From the NCBI RefSeq assembly GCF_009469615.1, contig NZ_SSXX01000003.1:62001-126000 (forward strand): 64,000 nt of DNA. Direction: 5' to 3'. The notes under the pieces are model-generated. The model saw only the letters and a list, made by a program, of their open reading frames with translations. It was not told where the DNA came from and made no database searches. The position numbers and the translations under genes were made by a program. This document shows, in pieces, positions 17,764 through 26,975 of the stretch; position 1 is the first letter of the stretch, and every line of letters starts with the position of its first letter. Source of the DNA: Dechloromonas sp. H13 (GTDB taxonomy: Bacteria > Pseudomonadota > Gammaproteobacteria > Burkholderiales > Rhodocyclaceae).

Positions 17764-18828
17764 TCAGGCCGCTTCCGCCAACCCTTTCCACTCATGGGCC
17801 GGCAAGTCGATCAGCCGGCCGCCCAATGCTTCGAACTCCGTCGCGCGGTCGTAGTCTTCGACCTCCTGACTGTAATGCGTCACCGCATTGACTAGGCCGT
17901 AGCCGGACAACTGGCCTTCGGCGATCAGATGGCGCAGCACGCCGGCACGCTCGTTGTCGTTCAGCGTGTAGCGCTGGGCCAGCACCTCGACCGTCTTCAC
18001 CGGGTCGCCCACCAGCGGAATGGCGAGCGTCTTCTGCATCTTCTGTGCCGTCTGGCGGAAGGTCGCCTCCGACACTGCCGCCTGCACCACGTCGCGCACC
18101 TTGAGGAAGAAGGCCTTGTCGTCGGCGCGCAAGGTGTCGTCCTGGTAGACCTGGATGCGTTCATCCTCGCCACCGAGCGCGCGTCCCACGTGGGTCTTGC
18201 GCAGCGAGCGGTCGGCAGCGATCAAGCCATTGCTGCACACCAGCCGGAACAGCAGCGGCTGCACCGACAGCGTCCCCTGGCCGACCTCCGAGTTCGAGAT
18301 CACGACTCCGGCCTGAACCACATCGCCGGGCGCCATCTCGTACTTCAGGCGTGGCGTGATGCACTTCAGGTACATCTTCGTCTCGGTCAGTTCGACCGAC
18401 TCGAAGCGTACCTCGGGCAGTTGCTGCAGGATGGGGAGCACGCTCTCGGCCAGGTCGAAGTTGTCCAGGCGGCGGTAGCGATCCGACAACACGGCGCGCA
18501 CCTGACCGTCCAGGGTACGCAGCATTCGCCGCTCTTCCTCGCTCTGCAGCCAGGTGTTCACATTGCGATCGAGCAGGGCCGGCTGGTCTTCGCGCATGCG
18601 CTCGAAATAGGCATACGGGATTTTCAGCTTGTCCGCCAGTTGGCGACGTGCCAGGGGTGTGACGCCGTAGTGCACCGGGCTGCCGCCTTCCTCGATGACG
18701 AGTCGGGTGCCCCCCAGATCGTCGGTGGCATGACGCACCAGCGTCGAGGGCACGATCAGGTCCTTCTTCGAATGCAGCTGGCGCTCCAGTTCCTGGGCCA
18801 GGCTGACGAGAGAACGTCCGTTTTTCAT
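17764..18828 (-). CDS. DUF932 / phage-plasmid-like protein (TIGR03299 type)
   Basis: 354 aa from the ATG at 18828, supported by AAGGAG eight bases upstream; the frame is open further upstream but without a ribosome site. Hallmarks are 'YGVTPLARRQLADKLKIPYA', 'LSDRYRRLDNFDLAESVLPI' and 'GLVNAVTHYSQ' near the end. DUF932 proteins are common in plasmids, ICEs and phages, and their biochemical role is not established. It is the last gene of a minus-strand maintenance block that begins at 23020. Confidence 0.88.
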   Translation of the reverse strand: MKNGRSLVSLAQELERQLHSKKDLIVPSTLVRHATDDLGGTRLVIEEGGSPVHYGVTPLARRQLADKLKIPYAYFERMREDQPALLDRNVNTWLQSEEERRMLRTLDGQVRAVLSDRYRRLDNFDLAESVLPILQQLPEVRFESVELTETKMYLKCITPRLKYEMAPGDVVQAGVVISNSEVGQGTLSVQPLLFRLVCSNGLIAADRSLRKTHVGRALGGEDERIQVYQDDTLRADDKAFFLKVRDVVQAAVSEATFRQTAQKMQKTLAIPLVGDPVKTVEVLAQRYTLNDNERAGVLRHLIAEGQLSGYGLVNAVTHYSQEVEDYDRATEFEALGGRLIDLPAHEWKGLAEAA

Positions 18829-18932
18829 AGCAATCTCCTTGTCGGAAAAGAAAAGCGGAGACGGCATCACCCCTCGGGGGAAGCGCATCCCCGCCAGGGT
18901 CGATGACGGACCGGCGGTTGCCGGTCCAAAAA

Positions 18933-18970
18933 GGGCGCGAGAAATCGCGCCGGAACTCCAGGGCTGTCTT
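18933..18970. repeat. Perfect GC hairpin followed by CTCCAGGGCT element
   Basis: A perfect 7-bp stem, GGCGCGA-GAAA-TCGCGCC, ends at about 18950. Immediately after it lies CTCCAGGGCTGTCTT (18956-18970), a motif that recurs at 23134-23148 and 23361-23376. All three copies lie in gene-free gaps of the same region, so they could be a shared regulatory element. Confidence 0.45.
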
Positions 18971-19106
18971 CGCGGTGCCGTGGGGGCGCCGCCTGGTGTG
19001 ACAACTACCAGTGGGGCAAACAAATGGGCCTTTTCACCGTCACCGCCTGATGCAGTGCCGCTGAAAAGGCGGGTGCAGCCGACTGGCCGCACCCTTCATC
19101 AAATGT

Positions 19107-20117
19107 TCATGCCGCACGCGGCGCCTGGGCTTCCAGGCGTTGGCGCCAGACGTCGGCCCAATCGGTGCCGGCGTGCTTGGGCAGGAACACCCGCACCTGC
19201 CGCCGACCGGTCGTTTTCTCTTCCCGCTTCAACCGGCGCGCCAGCGCGAAGGCGAAGGCCTGGCCGGCGAAGTCGCCATCGGCGTCGTTGTCGGCATAGA
19301 TACAGACCTTACGCACCGTGTCGGGCAGCCACAGCTTCTCCAGGTTGCCGGCGTTGAGGCCAGCCCAGACAGGTTTGCCGGTCGCCAGATGCAGGGCGAG
19401 GCCGGTCTCGATACCTTCGCTGATCGCCAGTTCCTCGGTCGCATCGAACAAGCGGACCGCGGCGCCGTTGATCCCGGCCGAGAGCACCTTCTTCGCATCG
19501 AGCGCCGCGAGCTTGCCGCCATCCCGCAGATAGGTCCGGTGCAGCGTCACGGCGTGGCCGTCGGCACCCTGAATGCAGGCCAGCATCGCCGGGTACTCGG
19601 CCACCTTGCGTGACTTGCCGGCGGCTTCCTTCTGGTAATAGCCGAGGGCAGGGTGGAAGCGCAGCACCTTCGGATACACCGGCAGGGCGAGACCCCGTCC
19701 GCTCAGGTAGCGATCGACTTCGTCGCCCACCGTCACCGGCCGGGCTTCAGTCCAGATGCGCTGGGCCAGCTTCTTCATGCGCTCGGCCGAAGGCTCGCAG
19801 CTTCGGGGCGGTGCCGTCACCGGCATCATTCCCAGGCAGCGCTCGACGTCACGCAGCGCGGTGTTGAAGTCCACGCCCATGGCGGCTTGCAGCAACTTGA
19901 AGCCACCACCCGGGCCGCACTGACGGCAGTGGTAGTTCCCCTCGCCGAACTTGTCGGTGTACTGGAACCGATCCGTGCCACCGCACAACGGGCAAGGCAG
20001 GTTGCGCCGCTTGAGGATGCGTTCATCCACGCCCAAGCTCGCCAGGATTTCCGTCCACCGGCCATGGGCACGCTGCTTGACCGCTTCGATGCGGGCCGCG
20101 TACTCACGATCCTGCAT
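19107..20117 (-). CDS. DNA primase-like protein with zinc finger and Toprim domain
   Basis: 336 aa from the ATG at 20117, which has GGAG nine bases upstream. The N-terminal zinc finger is 'CPLCGG...YHCRQCG' (four Cys, about residues 40-70). The Toprim domain has 'LAISEGIETGLALHLATGKP' (catalytic Glu) and 'VCIYADNDADGDFAGQAFA' (DxDxD-like). This is the bacteriophage P4 alpha/ICE-type primase layout without a helicase domain. It probably primes synthesis on the transferred strand or during ICE replication. The start overlaps the GHKL gene end by 14 bp. Confidence 0.88.
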   Translation of the reverse strand: MQDREYAARIEAVKQRAHGRWTEILASLGVDERILKRRNLPCPLCGGTDRFQYTDKFGEGNYHCRQCGPGGGFKLLQAAMGVDFNTALRDVERCLGMMPVTAPPRSCEPSAERMKKLAQRIWTEARPVTVGDEVDRYLSGRGLALPVYPKVLRFHPALGYYQKEAAGKSRKVAEYPAMLACIQGADGHAVTLHRTYLRDGGKLAALDAKKVLSAGINGAAVRLFDATEELAISEGIETGLALHLATGKPVWAGLNAGNLEKLWLPDTVRKVCIYADNDADGDFAGQAFAFALARRLKREEKTTGRRQVRVFLPKHAGTDWADVWRQRLEAQAPRAA

Positions 20118-21732
20118 GGCAAGCTCCATTGTTGGCGGAACCCGCTTCGGCGACCAGGGCCACCGAATGGCCCGGCGCAGCACCCACCCCCACGGTGACC
20201 TGGAAGGCCTTGCCGTGCAGCAGGGGATACCTGCCCAGCCGCAATTCCTGCAGCAGCGAGTCCAGCGTCTGCACCGGATCGACCGAACGCAGGCGACGGA
20301 TGAGGTCCGCCAGCGCGTCGCGGTCCGCGTCCAGGTCCGAAGCGAGGAACTGGTCGTTTTCGTCGATAAAGGACGAGGCCTGCCGCAGCGGTTCACCGGA
20401 GGTCTCGCCGGCCGGGATGTACAAGACACCATGGTGGCAGATACCCTTGTCGGTGACTTCGACGACCTTGCTGCCGGTGCGCAGGCGCACGGCCTCGCAC
20501 AGGATCACGGTGGGCCACACCCAGCGTCCTTCCAACTGGACGCGGACCTGTTCGGACACCGCCTCGACCTGCACCGTCTCCTGATCCAGAAAGCGCACAT
20601 GGCGCCACGCCCAGTGCTCGGAATTCAGGCCGATCCAGTCGAAAACCAGATAGCCCTTGGCCCGGGCAAACATCCAGCGCGCCGCGTTGTCGTCGTCCAA
20701 CCAGTCGAGGGAGACCAGAGTCACCGCGCCGCTTTCGACGGCTTGGCGGGTGGGGGCTACGGCAACTTGCCGGACATAGCTTCGGTCGTCATCCTGGATC
20801 GGATAGTCGACGATCTCATCGAACAATTCGTCGGGCAGCACGTCGAGATCGTTCAGTAGATCCACATGACCCCAGGCGCGCATCGCCGCGTAATAGATTG
20901 CGACGAAGCGTTCGGGCGAAAGCTGGGTCTTGGCGACCTCCAGAGTCTGGCGCCAGCAGGCCTTCAACTCGGTATCGATCCGCTTTCTTTGTACGTCCTC
21001 GTCGATCAGCTTGTCGCGATCCGGCAGGCGCGCCATGAACTGGCGCGAATCCAGGTGCACGACATTGACCTCGTCGAACTGGCAGTAGTTGGGCTTCATG
21101 ACACAGAAGCCCTGGAGGAAGACCATGGTGTTGTAGCTGAACTTGCCGTCTCGCGTACCGGTGAGGTGGACCGTACCCATCGGGCTGGCCATCGTCGCCA
21201 GATGCGCGGCGGCAAAGCGCCGCGTGAGCGGCTTGCCGTTGAACAGCACGTCCACCGGAAAACCCAGGCACAAGCTCTCGATGCGATTGCCCAGGTCGGG
21301 CAGGTCAACGCCGTGCAACTCGATCCGGGTACCGGCAACGGCTTCGGTGATGGGCTCCACCTCGATGGACGCCTTGGCCAGTGCCGCCGCGGTGTCGATA
21401 TCGACCCGCTGATGCTTTGAGGCGACGATGCAGCGCGTGGCGGCGTACAGGCACTTAGAGAAGCCCACCCCGAAAGGGCGCTCCTCGGCACTGGTGGCCG
21501 CATCCCAACCCGACTCGTGAAAGCTCAAGAGCTTCTGAAAGTCATCGAGGCCTCGGCCATCGTCTTCCACCCGCAGCACCTGCGCCGTGGCGTCGTAATG
21601 GATCTCGATGCGCATCGCCCCGGCGCGGCGGGCGTTCTGCAACAGCTCGGAGACGAGCGTGAAGCGATCGGTGAAGGCATAGCGCTGGTTACTGAGCGCA
21701 CCTTCCTCATTGATTCGAACCTGTATCTGCAT
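20104..21732 (-). CDS. GHKL (HSP90/MutL-type) ATP-binding protein, function unknown
   Basis: 542 aa from the ATG at 21732. The GHKL fold is clear: N-box 'LVSELLQNARRAGAMRI', G1 'VLRVEDDGRGLDDFQKLLS', G2 'ERPFGVGFSKCLYAA', then 'AGTRIELHGVDL'. The remaining 350 residues match no domain I recognise. GHKL proteins of this length accompany the Toprim primase and DUF932 genes in ICE and plasmid maintenance modules. It is not similar to the much larger GHKL protein at 47589-52373. Translationally coupled to the primase. Confidence 0.82.
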   Translation of the reverse strand: MQIQVRINEEGALSNQRYAFTDRFTLVSELLQNARRAGAMRIEIHYDATAQVLRVEDDGRGLDDFQKLLSFHESGWDAATSAEERPFGVGFSKCLYAATRCIVASKHQRVDIDTAAALAKASIEVEPITEAVAGTRIELHGVDLPDLGNRIESLCLGFPVDVLFNGKPLTRRFAAAHLATMASPMGTVHLTGTRDGKFSYNTMVFLQGFCVMKPNYCQFDEVNVVHLDSRQFMARLPDRDKLIDEDVQRKRIDTELKACWRQTLEVAKTQLSPERFVAIYYAAMRAWGHVDLLNDLDVLPDELFDEIVDYPIQDDDRSYVRQVAVAPTRQAVESGAVTLVSLDWLDDDNAARWMFARAKGYLVFDWIGLNSEHWAWRHVRFLDQETVQVEAVSEQVRVQLEGRWVWPTVILCEAVRLRTGSKVVEVTDKGICHHGVLYIPAGETSGEPLRQASSFIDENDQFLASDLDADRDALADLIRRLRSVDPVQTLDSLLQELRLGRYPLLHGKAFQVTVGVGAAPGHSVALVAEAGSANNGACHAGS

Positions 21733-21803
21733 GACATGCTCCATGAGTGCAGGCGGAACCCGATCCTGGCGGGACGGGCCCGCCAAGGGGGAAGAACACC
21801 TAG

Positions 21804-22121
21804 TCAGCCGACGGGGCGGACCGGTGGCGTGAACAACTGGCCGGCGGCCAGGGCCTCGATCAGGCTGTGCCCGAGGAACTCACGGGGCAGCAGGTGCTGG
21901 GCGCTCAGGACCCGGCCCTCGGCATCGAGCCGTTCGACCTTCAGACCTATCGGATGCCAATGCACCCGGTAGGCCAGCCAGTCGGCGCCGGCGATGACGA
22001 AGGTGCGGCCGGCCCGGCCAGTGAGGACTTCGCTTTCCTTGACCAGGAACTCGATGTCTTCCGGCGCCTGGACGGTCAGCAGGGACGGGGCGTCGTTCGT
22101 CATGCGCGTTTGGGTATGCAT
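21804..22121 (-). CDS. Small hypothetical protein
   Basis: 105 aa, no family recognised. The ATG at 22121 follows GGAGG by 7 bases. Soluble, with 'TFVIAGADWLAYRVHWHPI' and 'LPREFLGHSLIEALAAGQLF'. It sits between the GHKL gene and a small membrane protein in the same minus-strand block and is probably cotranscribed with them. Confidence 0.7.
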   Translation of the reverse strand: MHTQTRMTNDAPSLLTVQAPEDIEFLVKESEVLTGRAGRTFVIAGADWLAYRVHWHPIGLKVERLDAEGRVLSAQHLLPREFLGHSLIEALAAGQLFTPPVRPVG

Positions 22122-22131
22122 GGCGGCCTCC

Positions 22132-22389
22132 TCACAAGATGCGCGGCGTACAGGGCTGCTCGTCCTCGGGCGCGCGCCCGTCCGTGCGGCGGGTGGATGG
22201 ATCGAAGGGCAGATCGTTGATCCGCGCCAGCGCCTCGCGGTCCGTCGGCGTCGCCGTCAGGCAATCGGCGTGCAGCCGTTCCCGCCGGATCTGTTCCATC
22301 CGTACCGCGTCTTCATAATCCAGGCGTCCGACGATGCCGTAGGCGACGAAGATCGCCATCAGGCACAGGACATCCTTGATAGTGGTCAT
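22132..22389 (-). CDS. Small single-pass membrane protein, hypothetical
   Basis: 85 aa from the ATG at 22389, preceded by CAAGGAG. One hydrophobic segment near the N-terminus ('VLCLMAIFVAYGIVG'), then a charged, probably cytoplasmic or periplasmic tail. No family recognised. It lies 10 bp upstream of the 105-aa gene on the same strand. Confidence 0.6.
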   Translation of the reverse strand: MTTIKDVLCLMAIFVAYGIVGRLDYEDAVRMEQIRRERLHADCLTATPTDREALARINDLPFDPSTRRTDGRAPEDEQPCTPRIL

Positions 22390-22453
22390 GACGACTCCTT
22401 GAAAGGGGTGGGGCTTTCGCGTTGGCGACAAACCCAAGAAATGGAAGACGGCG

Positions 22454-23020
22454 TCAGGCAAACAGGTCGCCCTGCACCGCCATCCGCTTGATTTGCTCGT
22501 TGATCCACTGGGGGTTCTTGGCGAGCCGTGCCTCGACCCATTCAGGGTTGTGGACGACGGCCTCGCACACCCAGTCGGGGTAGCGCTCGAGCGTGGCGTT
22601 GAACCAGGCCTTCAGGCTGTGGCGGATGCGATCGCGCACTTCCTCCGCGTCGACCAGACCGCAGTAAGCGATCGGCGACAGCGGACTGCAGCCGACGACA
22701 CGCAAGCAACTCACGAAGGAGAAGGGCATGCCGTCCTTCTCGCGCTCGCTGAACACCCAGCGCAGGGTGTCGAACTTCTCTTCCAGCGGCGTTGCGGGGT
22801 CGGCCAGATGGCTGACCTCCTGCAGCAAGCGCCAATGCAGGAAGACGATGTCTTCCTCGCTCCATTCGACGGGGACATCCTCGCCGTCGAGCAAAGCGTC
22901 CAGGGCTGCACGATCGGGGATCGCCGCCGGACGGTGACGCGAGGCGGCCGCCATGGGCGGCAAAACAGGGCCCACGGGCGTGGGACGGGGAACTCGGGGG
23001 GATACGCTCTGATTCAGCAT
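22454..23020 (-). CDS. Hypothetical protein heading the maintenance block
   Basis: 188 aa from the ATG at 23020 (GGAG eight bases upstream). A Pro-rich N-terminus leads into an acidic helical domain: 'VEWSEEDIVFLHWRLLQEV', 'VSCLRVVGCSPLSPIAYCG' and a repeat-like C-terminus 'NPEWVEARLAKNPQWINEQI'. No function is evident. It is the first gene of the minus-strand block ending with DUF932 at 17764. Confidence 0.7.
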   Translation of the reverse strand: MLNQSVSPRVPRPTPVGPVLPPMAAASRHRPAAIPDRAALDALLDGEDVPVEWSEEDIVFLHWRLLQEVSHLADPATPLEEKFDTLRWVFSEREKDGMPFSFVSCLRVVGCSPLSPIAYCGLVDAEEVRDRIRHSLKAWFNATLERYPDWVCEAVVHNPEWVEARLAKNPQWINEQIKRMAVQGDLFA

Positions 23021-23563
23021 CGTTGGCTCCAGGAAAAGATTGGAGGCAACGCGCACCACGACTGGGGGCATATGCCCCCGTGGGGTGAGAAACTGCCGGC
23101 CCGCTACGGGCGGAACGGCGCCATGGGAAGAAGCTCCAGGGCTGGCTTGAACGGGCGGTGAGAACCGCGGTGATCGGTATGCCAGCTACCGATCGAGGAA
23201 GGCTTTCGGGGGAGGGGCGCTTACGGAAGCTCGGAAGCGCCGCGCCCCTGCCTCGAAAACTTGCCTCGATGGCACGGGTGGACGGGCACCCTAATCGGTG
23301 CCGGCAAGATCGGCGCACGCGGCAGCGGCAAAGCCGATGGCATACGCGACAGACAGAAAACTCCAGGGCTTGCCTTGTTTGAATGCAGGGCCAGCTACTG
23401 CATGACATCAAGGTAGTGCGACCGGATGGCCAGGTCAATCCCGAAAAACAGTCCAAATCGGCCCCGATGCCGAAAGCCCCCTCAGGCCACGGCCATTTCC
23501 AGTGGCGAATGCGTATGCCGGCACGGATGATCGGCCCGAACGCGGTATTTCGAGGAGCACAGC
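23021..23563. other. Gene-free divergent region between maintenance block and DUF1845 gene
   Basis: No convincing coding sequence in 543 bp. It lies between divergent genes, so it should carry promoters for both. Two copies of a CTCCAGGGCTnnC(C)TT element occur at 23134-23148 and 23361-23376; a third copy precedes the DUF932 gene. Nothing else is identifiable with confidence. Confidence 0.6.
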
Positions 23564-24334
23564 ATGTCGGAGATCCAGATCGTCAAGGTAGACCAGGGGG
23601 CCGTCAACGCCCGCATTCTCGCCAAGGAGGCCAAGGCCGATTTCCGACGCGTCGAGGCGGCCAGCCTGAAGATGCCGACGCGTTTCACCAGCGCCGAGGG
23701 CAAGCGTTTCTTTGCGCGGCTGTTCAACACGCTGCAGCTCAATACCCACTTCATCTCGGTGATCGCCCGCACGCGGCTCGAACACGAGGACGTCGCCAAG
23801 ATCGAGGACACCATTCGAGCCCAAATGGACGCCGTGACCGCAAACCTCAACCACGCTATCGACGGCGCCGAAGCGCTATTCAAAGCGCATGGCATCACCA
23901 GCACGGCAACCTACGACACCGTGCCCCTGGATGTGGACGTCCATGTGCTGTCATCGATCGGGCGCCGGTTCCTGGAGGTGCTGGGCAAACTCGACCAACT
24001 GATGCCCTTGCTGCAGACCCTGGAGATTCACGAAGTGATCACCACCCAGGCGGTGGACGTCCAGCGTGCCACTCTCAAACGGGAGGTGCGCGACGTCGCC
24101 AATGGCGCACGGAATTTTGCAATGGGGCTGCGGCGGCGGATGAACGCCATGGACGCGCGCAGTGGCGACAGCCGTAGCGAAGGAAGCCGGCAAGATGCCG
24201 TCGCAGTGGGCGTAGTGAGTGGCGCGGACAAGCCCGGGTCGGACGGCGACCCGGCCGTCGTTTCGACGGAGGTGGAGGCCGCTGTACGGCTAGTGGAAGC
24301 CCTGGAAAGCACGGTGCCTTCAGTTGGTGATTAG
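23564..24334 (+). CDS. DUF1845 / AcaB-like protein
   Basis: 256 aa, start backed by GGAG. 'FRRVEAASLKMPTRFTSAEG', 'RFFARLFNTLQLNTHFISVI' and 'LEIHEVITTQAVDVQRATLK' match the DUF1845 family (ICE protein PFL_4669; AcaB in IncA/C plasmids, where it activates transfer). The C-terminal 70 residues look disordered and acidic. It leads a plus-strand series with the XRE, AlpA and integrase-like genes. A regulatory role in transfer is inferred from AcaB. Confidence 0.75.
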   Translation: MSEIQIVKVDQGAVNARILAKEAKADFRRVEAASLKMPTRFTSAEGKRFFARLFNTLQLNTHFISVIARTRLEHEDVAKIEDTIRAQMDAVTANLNHAIDGAEALFKAHGITSTATYDTVPLDVDVHVLSSIGRRFLEVLGKLDQLMPLLQTLEIHEVITTQAVDVQRATLKREVRDVANGARNFAMGLRRRMNAMDARSGDSRSEGSRQDAVAVGVVSGADKPGSDGDPAVVSTEVEAAVRLVEALESTVPSVGD

Positions 24335-24474
24335 CGTTGATTGCCGCAATCCCATCGGACCCGTTTGTCATGCGCCCCCGGTATCAACAACGATGATGAT
24401 AACCAAAACCACATAAGAACCCCTGTTTCGATAGTCCAGTGACCGTCATTCTTGTTGAGTGAAAGGACAACACG

Positions 24475-24834
24475 ATGGCGGTCAAGAAAAAAGAATCCGC
24501 CCGTCTGGCGAAGCGACTGGGGGGAAACCTATCCGGGCGGCGCAAACAGCTGGGATGGACACAGGAGATAGTCGCGGAGCGGGTCGGCGTCGATGCCGAA
24601 ACCATCTCACGCATCGAGCGCGGAGCTCATTTGCCGTCCCTGCCGACGCTGGACAGGCTTGCGGTGGCGCTCCAATGCTCTGCGGGCGACCTGTTATCGA
24701 AGGAAGTGCCCGAAGAGGCCAGCGAAGCGGCGACCTTTGGCGCATGGATTTCCGAACTGGGGTCTGACGATCGGGCATTCGTCATGACGGTCGTGCGGAA
24801 CTGTTGTGATTACTTGGGCAGCCGCTCGAAATAG
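24475..24834 (+). CDS. XRE-family HTH regulator
   Basis: 119 aa, with AAAGGA nine bases before the ATG. The helix-turn-helix is 'GRRKQLGWTQEIVAERVG' followed by 'VDAETISRIERGAHLPSLPT' (residues about 20-60). The C-terminal tail is short. This is the typical size of a single-domain repressor. A GATGATGATAACCAAAACCACA stretch at about 24392-24413, upstream, resembles the sequence in front of the WYL gene at 8215-8232. Confidence 0.88.
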   Translation: MAVKKKESARLAKRLGGNLSGRRKQLGWTQEIVAERVGVDAETISRIERGAHLPSLPTLDRLAVALQCSAGDLLSKEVPEEASEAATFGAWISELGSDDRAFVMTVVRNCCDYLGSRSK

Positions 24835-25490
24835 CACGTATTCCCACCCATTGCGGGCGAAATGGACCGCCCGGCCAAAGTTCGTGCGCGAAACCCTCCG
24901 GACACTCTTCCCGCGGTCGGATACCCTGGCGCCCCTCGAAACCTTGGCTCACATCATGGCCCTATTCGCCATGGCGGGTTCGAGCCGGATCGGCTTCGTC
25001 AGCGATCCGACTTCTGGACCGCGACCTTGATCACGGCGTGCTGGAATGGTTTCGGCACCCGTGCCATCTCCAATCGCTGGCGGACGCGGCCTATTGAGGC
25101 AAGCACGTCCCGGAACGTCTTGCGTCGGCCCACGGGCCTCAATATCGTATCGACAGGTTCCACGTCGTCAGGCTGACCTGACCCCATGGGTACCCGCACC
25201 GCTCTCGTGGCGGCGTCGCAGTCGATACCTGCCTGTTGCCCGACGATCCGCCGTCGCGCGTGCTGCGCGGTGCCGGTGCGGATCGGCTGATCTTTCCCGA
25301 CCCGGATGTCCTTGGCCGTCATGCGGTGGGAGTCACTTTCTTGCGCATCCTTCCATGCCGCGCGACCGGGGCGCCGGCGGCATGTCGTCGAGTTCTGCGT
25401 TCCCTATCGGCCCGCGCCATCCTGACCTAGCGCGGCCGCAACAGAGCAGGTCATGTCCTTTATCGGCACCCGCCGTGACGAGGCCCGATC
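24835..25490. other. 656-bp gap with no confident gene; possible decayed coding sequence
   Basis: Neither strand gives a convincing protein. Two short plus-strand stretches have protein-like composition: about 25002-25100, ending 'EWFRHPCHLQSLADAAY', and about 25236-25430, containing 'RLIFPDPDVLGRHAVGV'. They are in different frames and have no good start or family match, so they could be the remains of one gene. A minus-strand frame at 24999-25322 (107 codons) is also unsupported. No oriT-like inverted repeat was recognised. Confidence 0.4.
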
Positions 25491-25766
25491 ATGCCCAACA
25501 TCCGTACCAGTACCGCCGCGAAGGTGGCGGCTTCCAGCGCTCTTCCAACTACGCCTGTCGCTCCGGTTTTGACCCTGACGTTGCCCGAGACCGGCTTCCT
25601 GCGCCAGCCCCAGGTGCTGGCCTTCGTTCCCATCTCCAAATCAACGCTCTGGCGGCGCATCCAGGCGCGCACCTTTCCCGAGCCGGTCAAGCTCTCAGAG
25701 CGGGTGACCGTCTGGCGTGCGGAAGACATCCGCCGATGGATCGCGCAGCAAGGCCAGCCCGGGTGA
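25491..25766 (+). CDS. AlpA-family DNA-binding regulator
   Basis: 91 aa; GAGG nine bases upstream of the ATG. After a 30-residue Ala/Thr-rich leader the MerR-like winged helix reads 'TGFLRQPQVLAFVPISKSTL', 'WRRIQARTFPEPVKLSERVT' and 'WRAEDIRRWI', the standard AlpA pattern. AlpA-type proteins control excision or integrase genes in prophages and ICEs. It precedes the integrase-like gene by 257 bp on the same strand. Confidence 0.9.
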   Translation: MPNIRTSTAAKVAASSALPTTPVAPVLTLTLPETGFLRQPQVLAFVPISKSTLWRRIQARTFPEPVKLSERVTVWRAEDIRRWIAQQGQPG

Positions 25767-26023
25767 AGGGCATGGGGATGAGCGGGGACCGGCTCGGCTC
25801 GCAACGGCGGCGTCGTTCGCGTATCGATCGGGTCGGCGCCGACCCGCCACATGCGTCGCGCGTGCGCTCATCGGTCCGGCCGGCCATTTCTTCGGCGACG
25901 GCGGCGCGCTCGGCCTGATGACGAAATCCCGCGCCTTTCCCGGCGTTTTCGCCTGGCTAAGGGTGCGTCGGCGCTCGAACATTCGAGCTCATGACGATCG
26001 AGAGATGATGGGAGAAGCAAGTC

Positions 26024-26968
26024 ATGCAGGACAACGAGGAGATCAGCAAGCACTTCGAGAACGCATTGCAATCGGTCGAGATGCTCCGTGCCGTCATTGC
26101 CGGTGAGACCTACGAGGCGGTGGCCGTGCGCTTCGGCGTCTCACGCACGGCGGTCGAGCGGCGCATCAAATCCGTCGCGGTCCAACTTACCCAGGTGGTG
26201 GGCGTGGATGGTCTCAAGGAGGAAGGCGCGGCTTTCGTGCGGCGGCTGCGCCTGCATCGGGACGCCATCCTGGTCGCGCTGGAGGGCTTCGAGCCCCAGC
26301 CGCCGGTCGGCGCCCGTCCGGCGCGGGTATTGTCGGCGCCGGAGGTGGCCCAGGGCGCGGTGCGCATCAAGGGACGCACCAGTCGCACCTGGCATGACCT
26401 GGCCCTGTACTACATGCTGTTCGCCACGGGCCTGCGCCCCCTCGAGATCGCACGGATCGAGGTGCGCGACTACCTGCATGCCGATGGCAGCGTGTGCAGG
26501 GAATCGGAGCTGCGCGCCGACGCGGCGATCAACGGCAAACTCCGGCCACTGTACTTCAGCAGCAGCCGGCTCGACGATGCGCTGGCCGCCTATTTCCGCG
26601 AGCGTCTCGCCGGCGGGCATGGCCTGGGTGGGCCGGATATCTACCGTGGCTTGGACCCGGGTAGCCGATTATTCCTTTCCCCGAGCGGCGAGCCCTACAA
26701 GATCACGCCCAACAATGGCGAGCCGGGGCAGAACCGCTACGTCTGCCGGGCGCTGCTGGAGATCTACCGCAAGTTGTTCCGTTACGCCGAACTCAAGGGG
26801 TTGAGCACCCAGTCGGCGCGCCTCACCGTGATATCGCGGATGTATGAGCGCGGGGCCGACGAGGATCAGGTGGGCGCGATCCTGGGCATCGGCGAGCGCA
26901 GCGCGGTGCGGGAGCTGTTGCCCCGGCCCAAGCCGACGCTGGCGGAACTGCTCGATGAGTTGATTTGA
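26024..26968 (+). CDS. Tyrosine-recombinase-fold protein with N-terminal HTH, atypical active site
   Basis: 314 aa; GGGAGA upstream of the ATG. The N-terminus has a homeodomain-like HTH ('ETYEAVAVRFGVSRTAVERR'). The rest follows the integrase catalytic fold: 'LALYYMLFATGLRPLEIARI' carries the first Arg of the R..HxxR..Y set, and 'LSTQSARLTVISRMYERGAD', 'EDQVGAILGIGERSAV' correspond to the HxxR and (H/W)..Y helices, but the expected His and nucleophilic Tyr are not apparent. It is thus probably a DNA-binding or architectural relative rather than an active integrase. It is followed after 7 bp by the DUF1173 gene. Confidence 0.65.
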   Translation: MQDNEEISKHFENALQSVEMLRAVIAGETYEAVAVRFGVSRTAVERRIKSVAVQLTQVVGVDGLKEEGAAFVRRLRLHRDAILVALEGFEPQPPVGARPARVLSAPEVAQGAVRIKGRTSRTWHDLALYYMLFATGLRPLEIARIEVRDYLHADGSVCRESELRADAAINGKLRPLYFSSSRLDDALAAYFRERLAGGHGLGGPDIYRGLDPGSRLFLSPSGEPYKITPNNGEPGQNRYVCRALLEIYRKLFRYAELKGLSTQSARLTVISRMYERGADEDQVGAILGIGERSAVRELLPRPKPTLAELLDELI

Positions 26969-26975
26969 GCTCGCC

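Noticed and set aside
24999-25322. Minus-strand 107-codon frame in the gap before alpA
   Set aside because: No start signal or family match; competing frames equally plausible.
26024-26968. Canonical ICE integrase
   Set aside because: Catalytic His/Tyr not found and the gene is internal; no attachment site recognised nearby.
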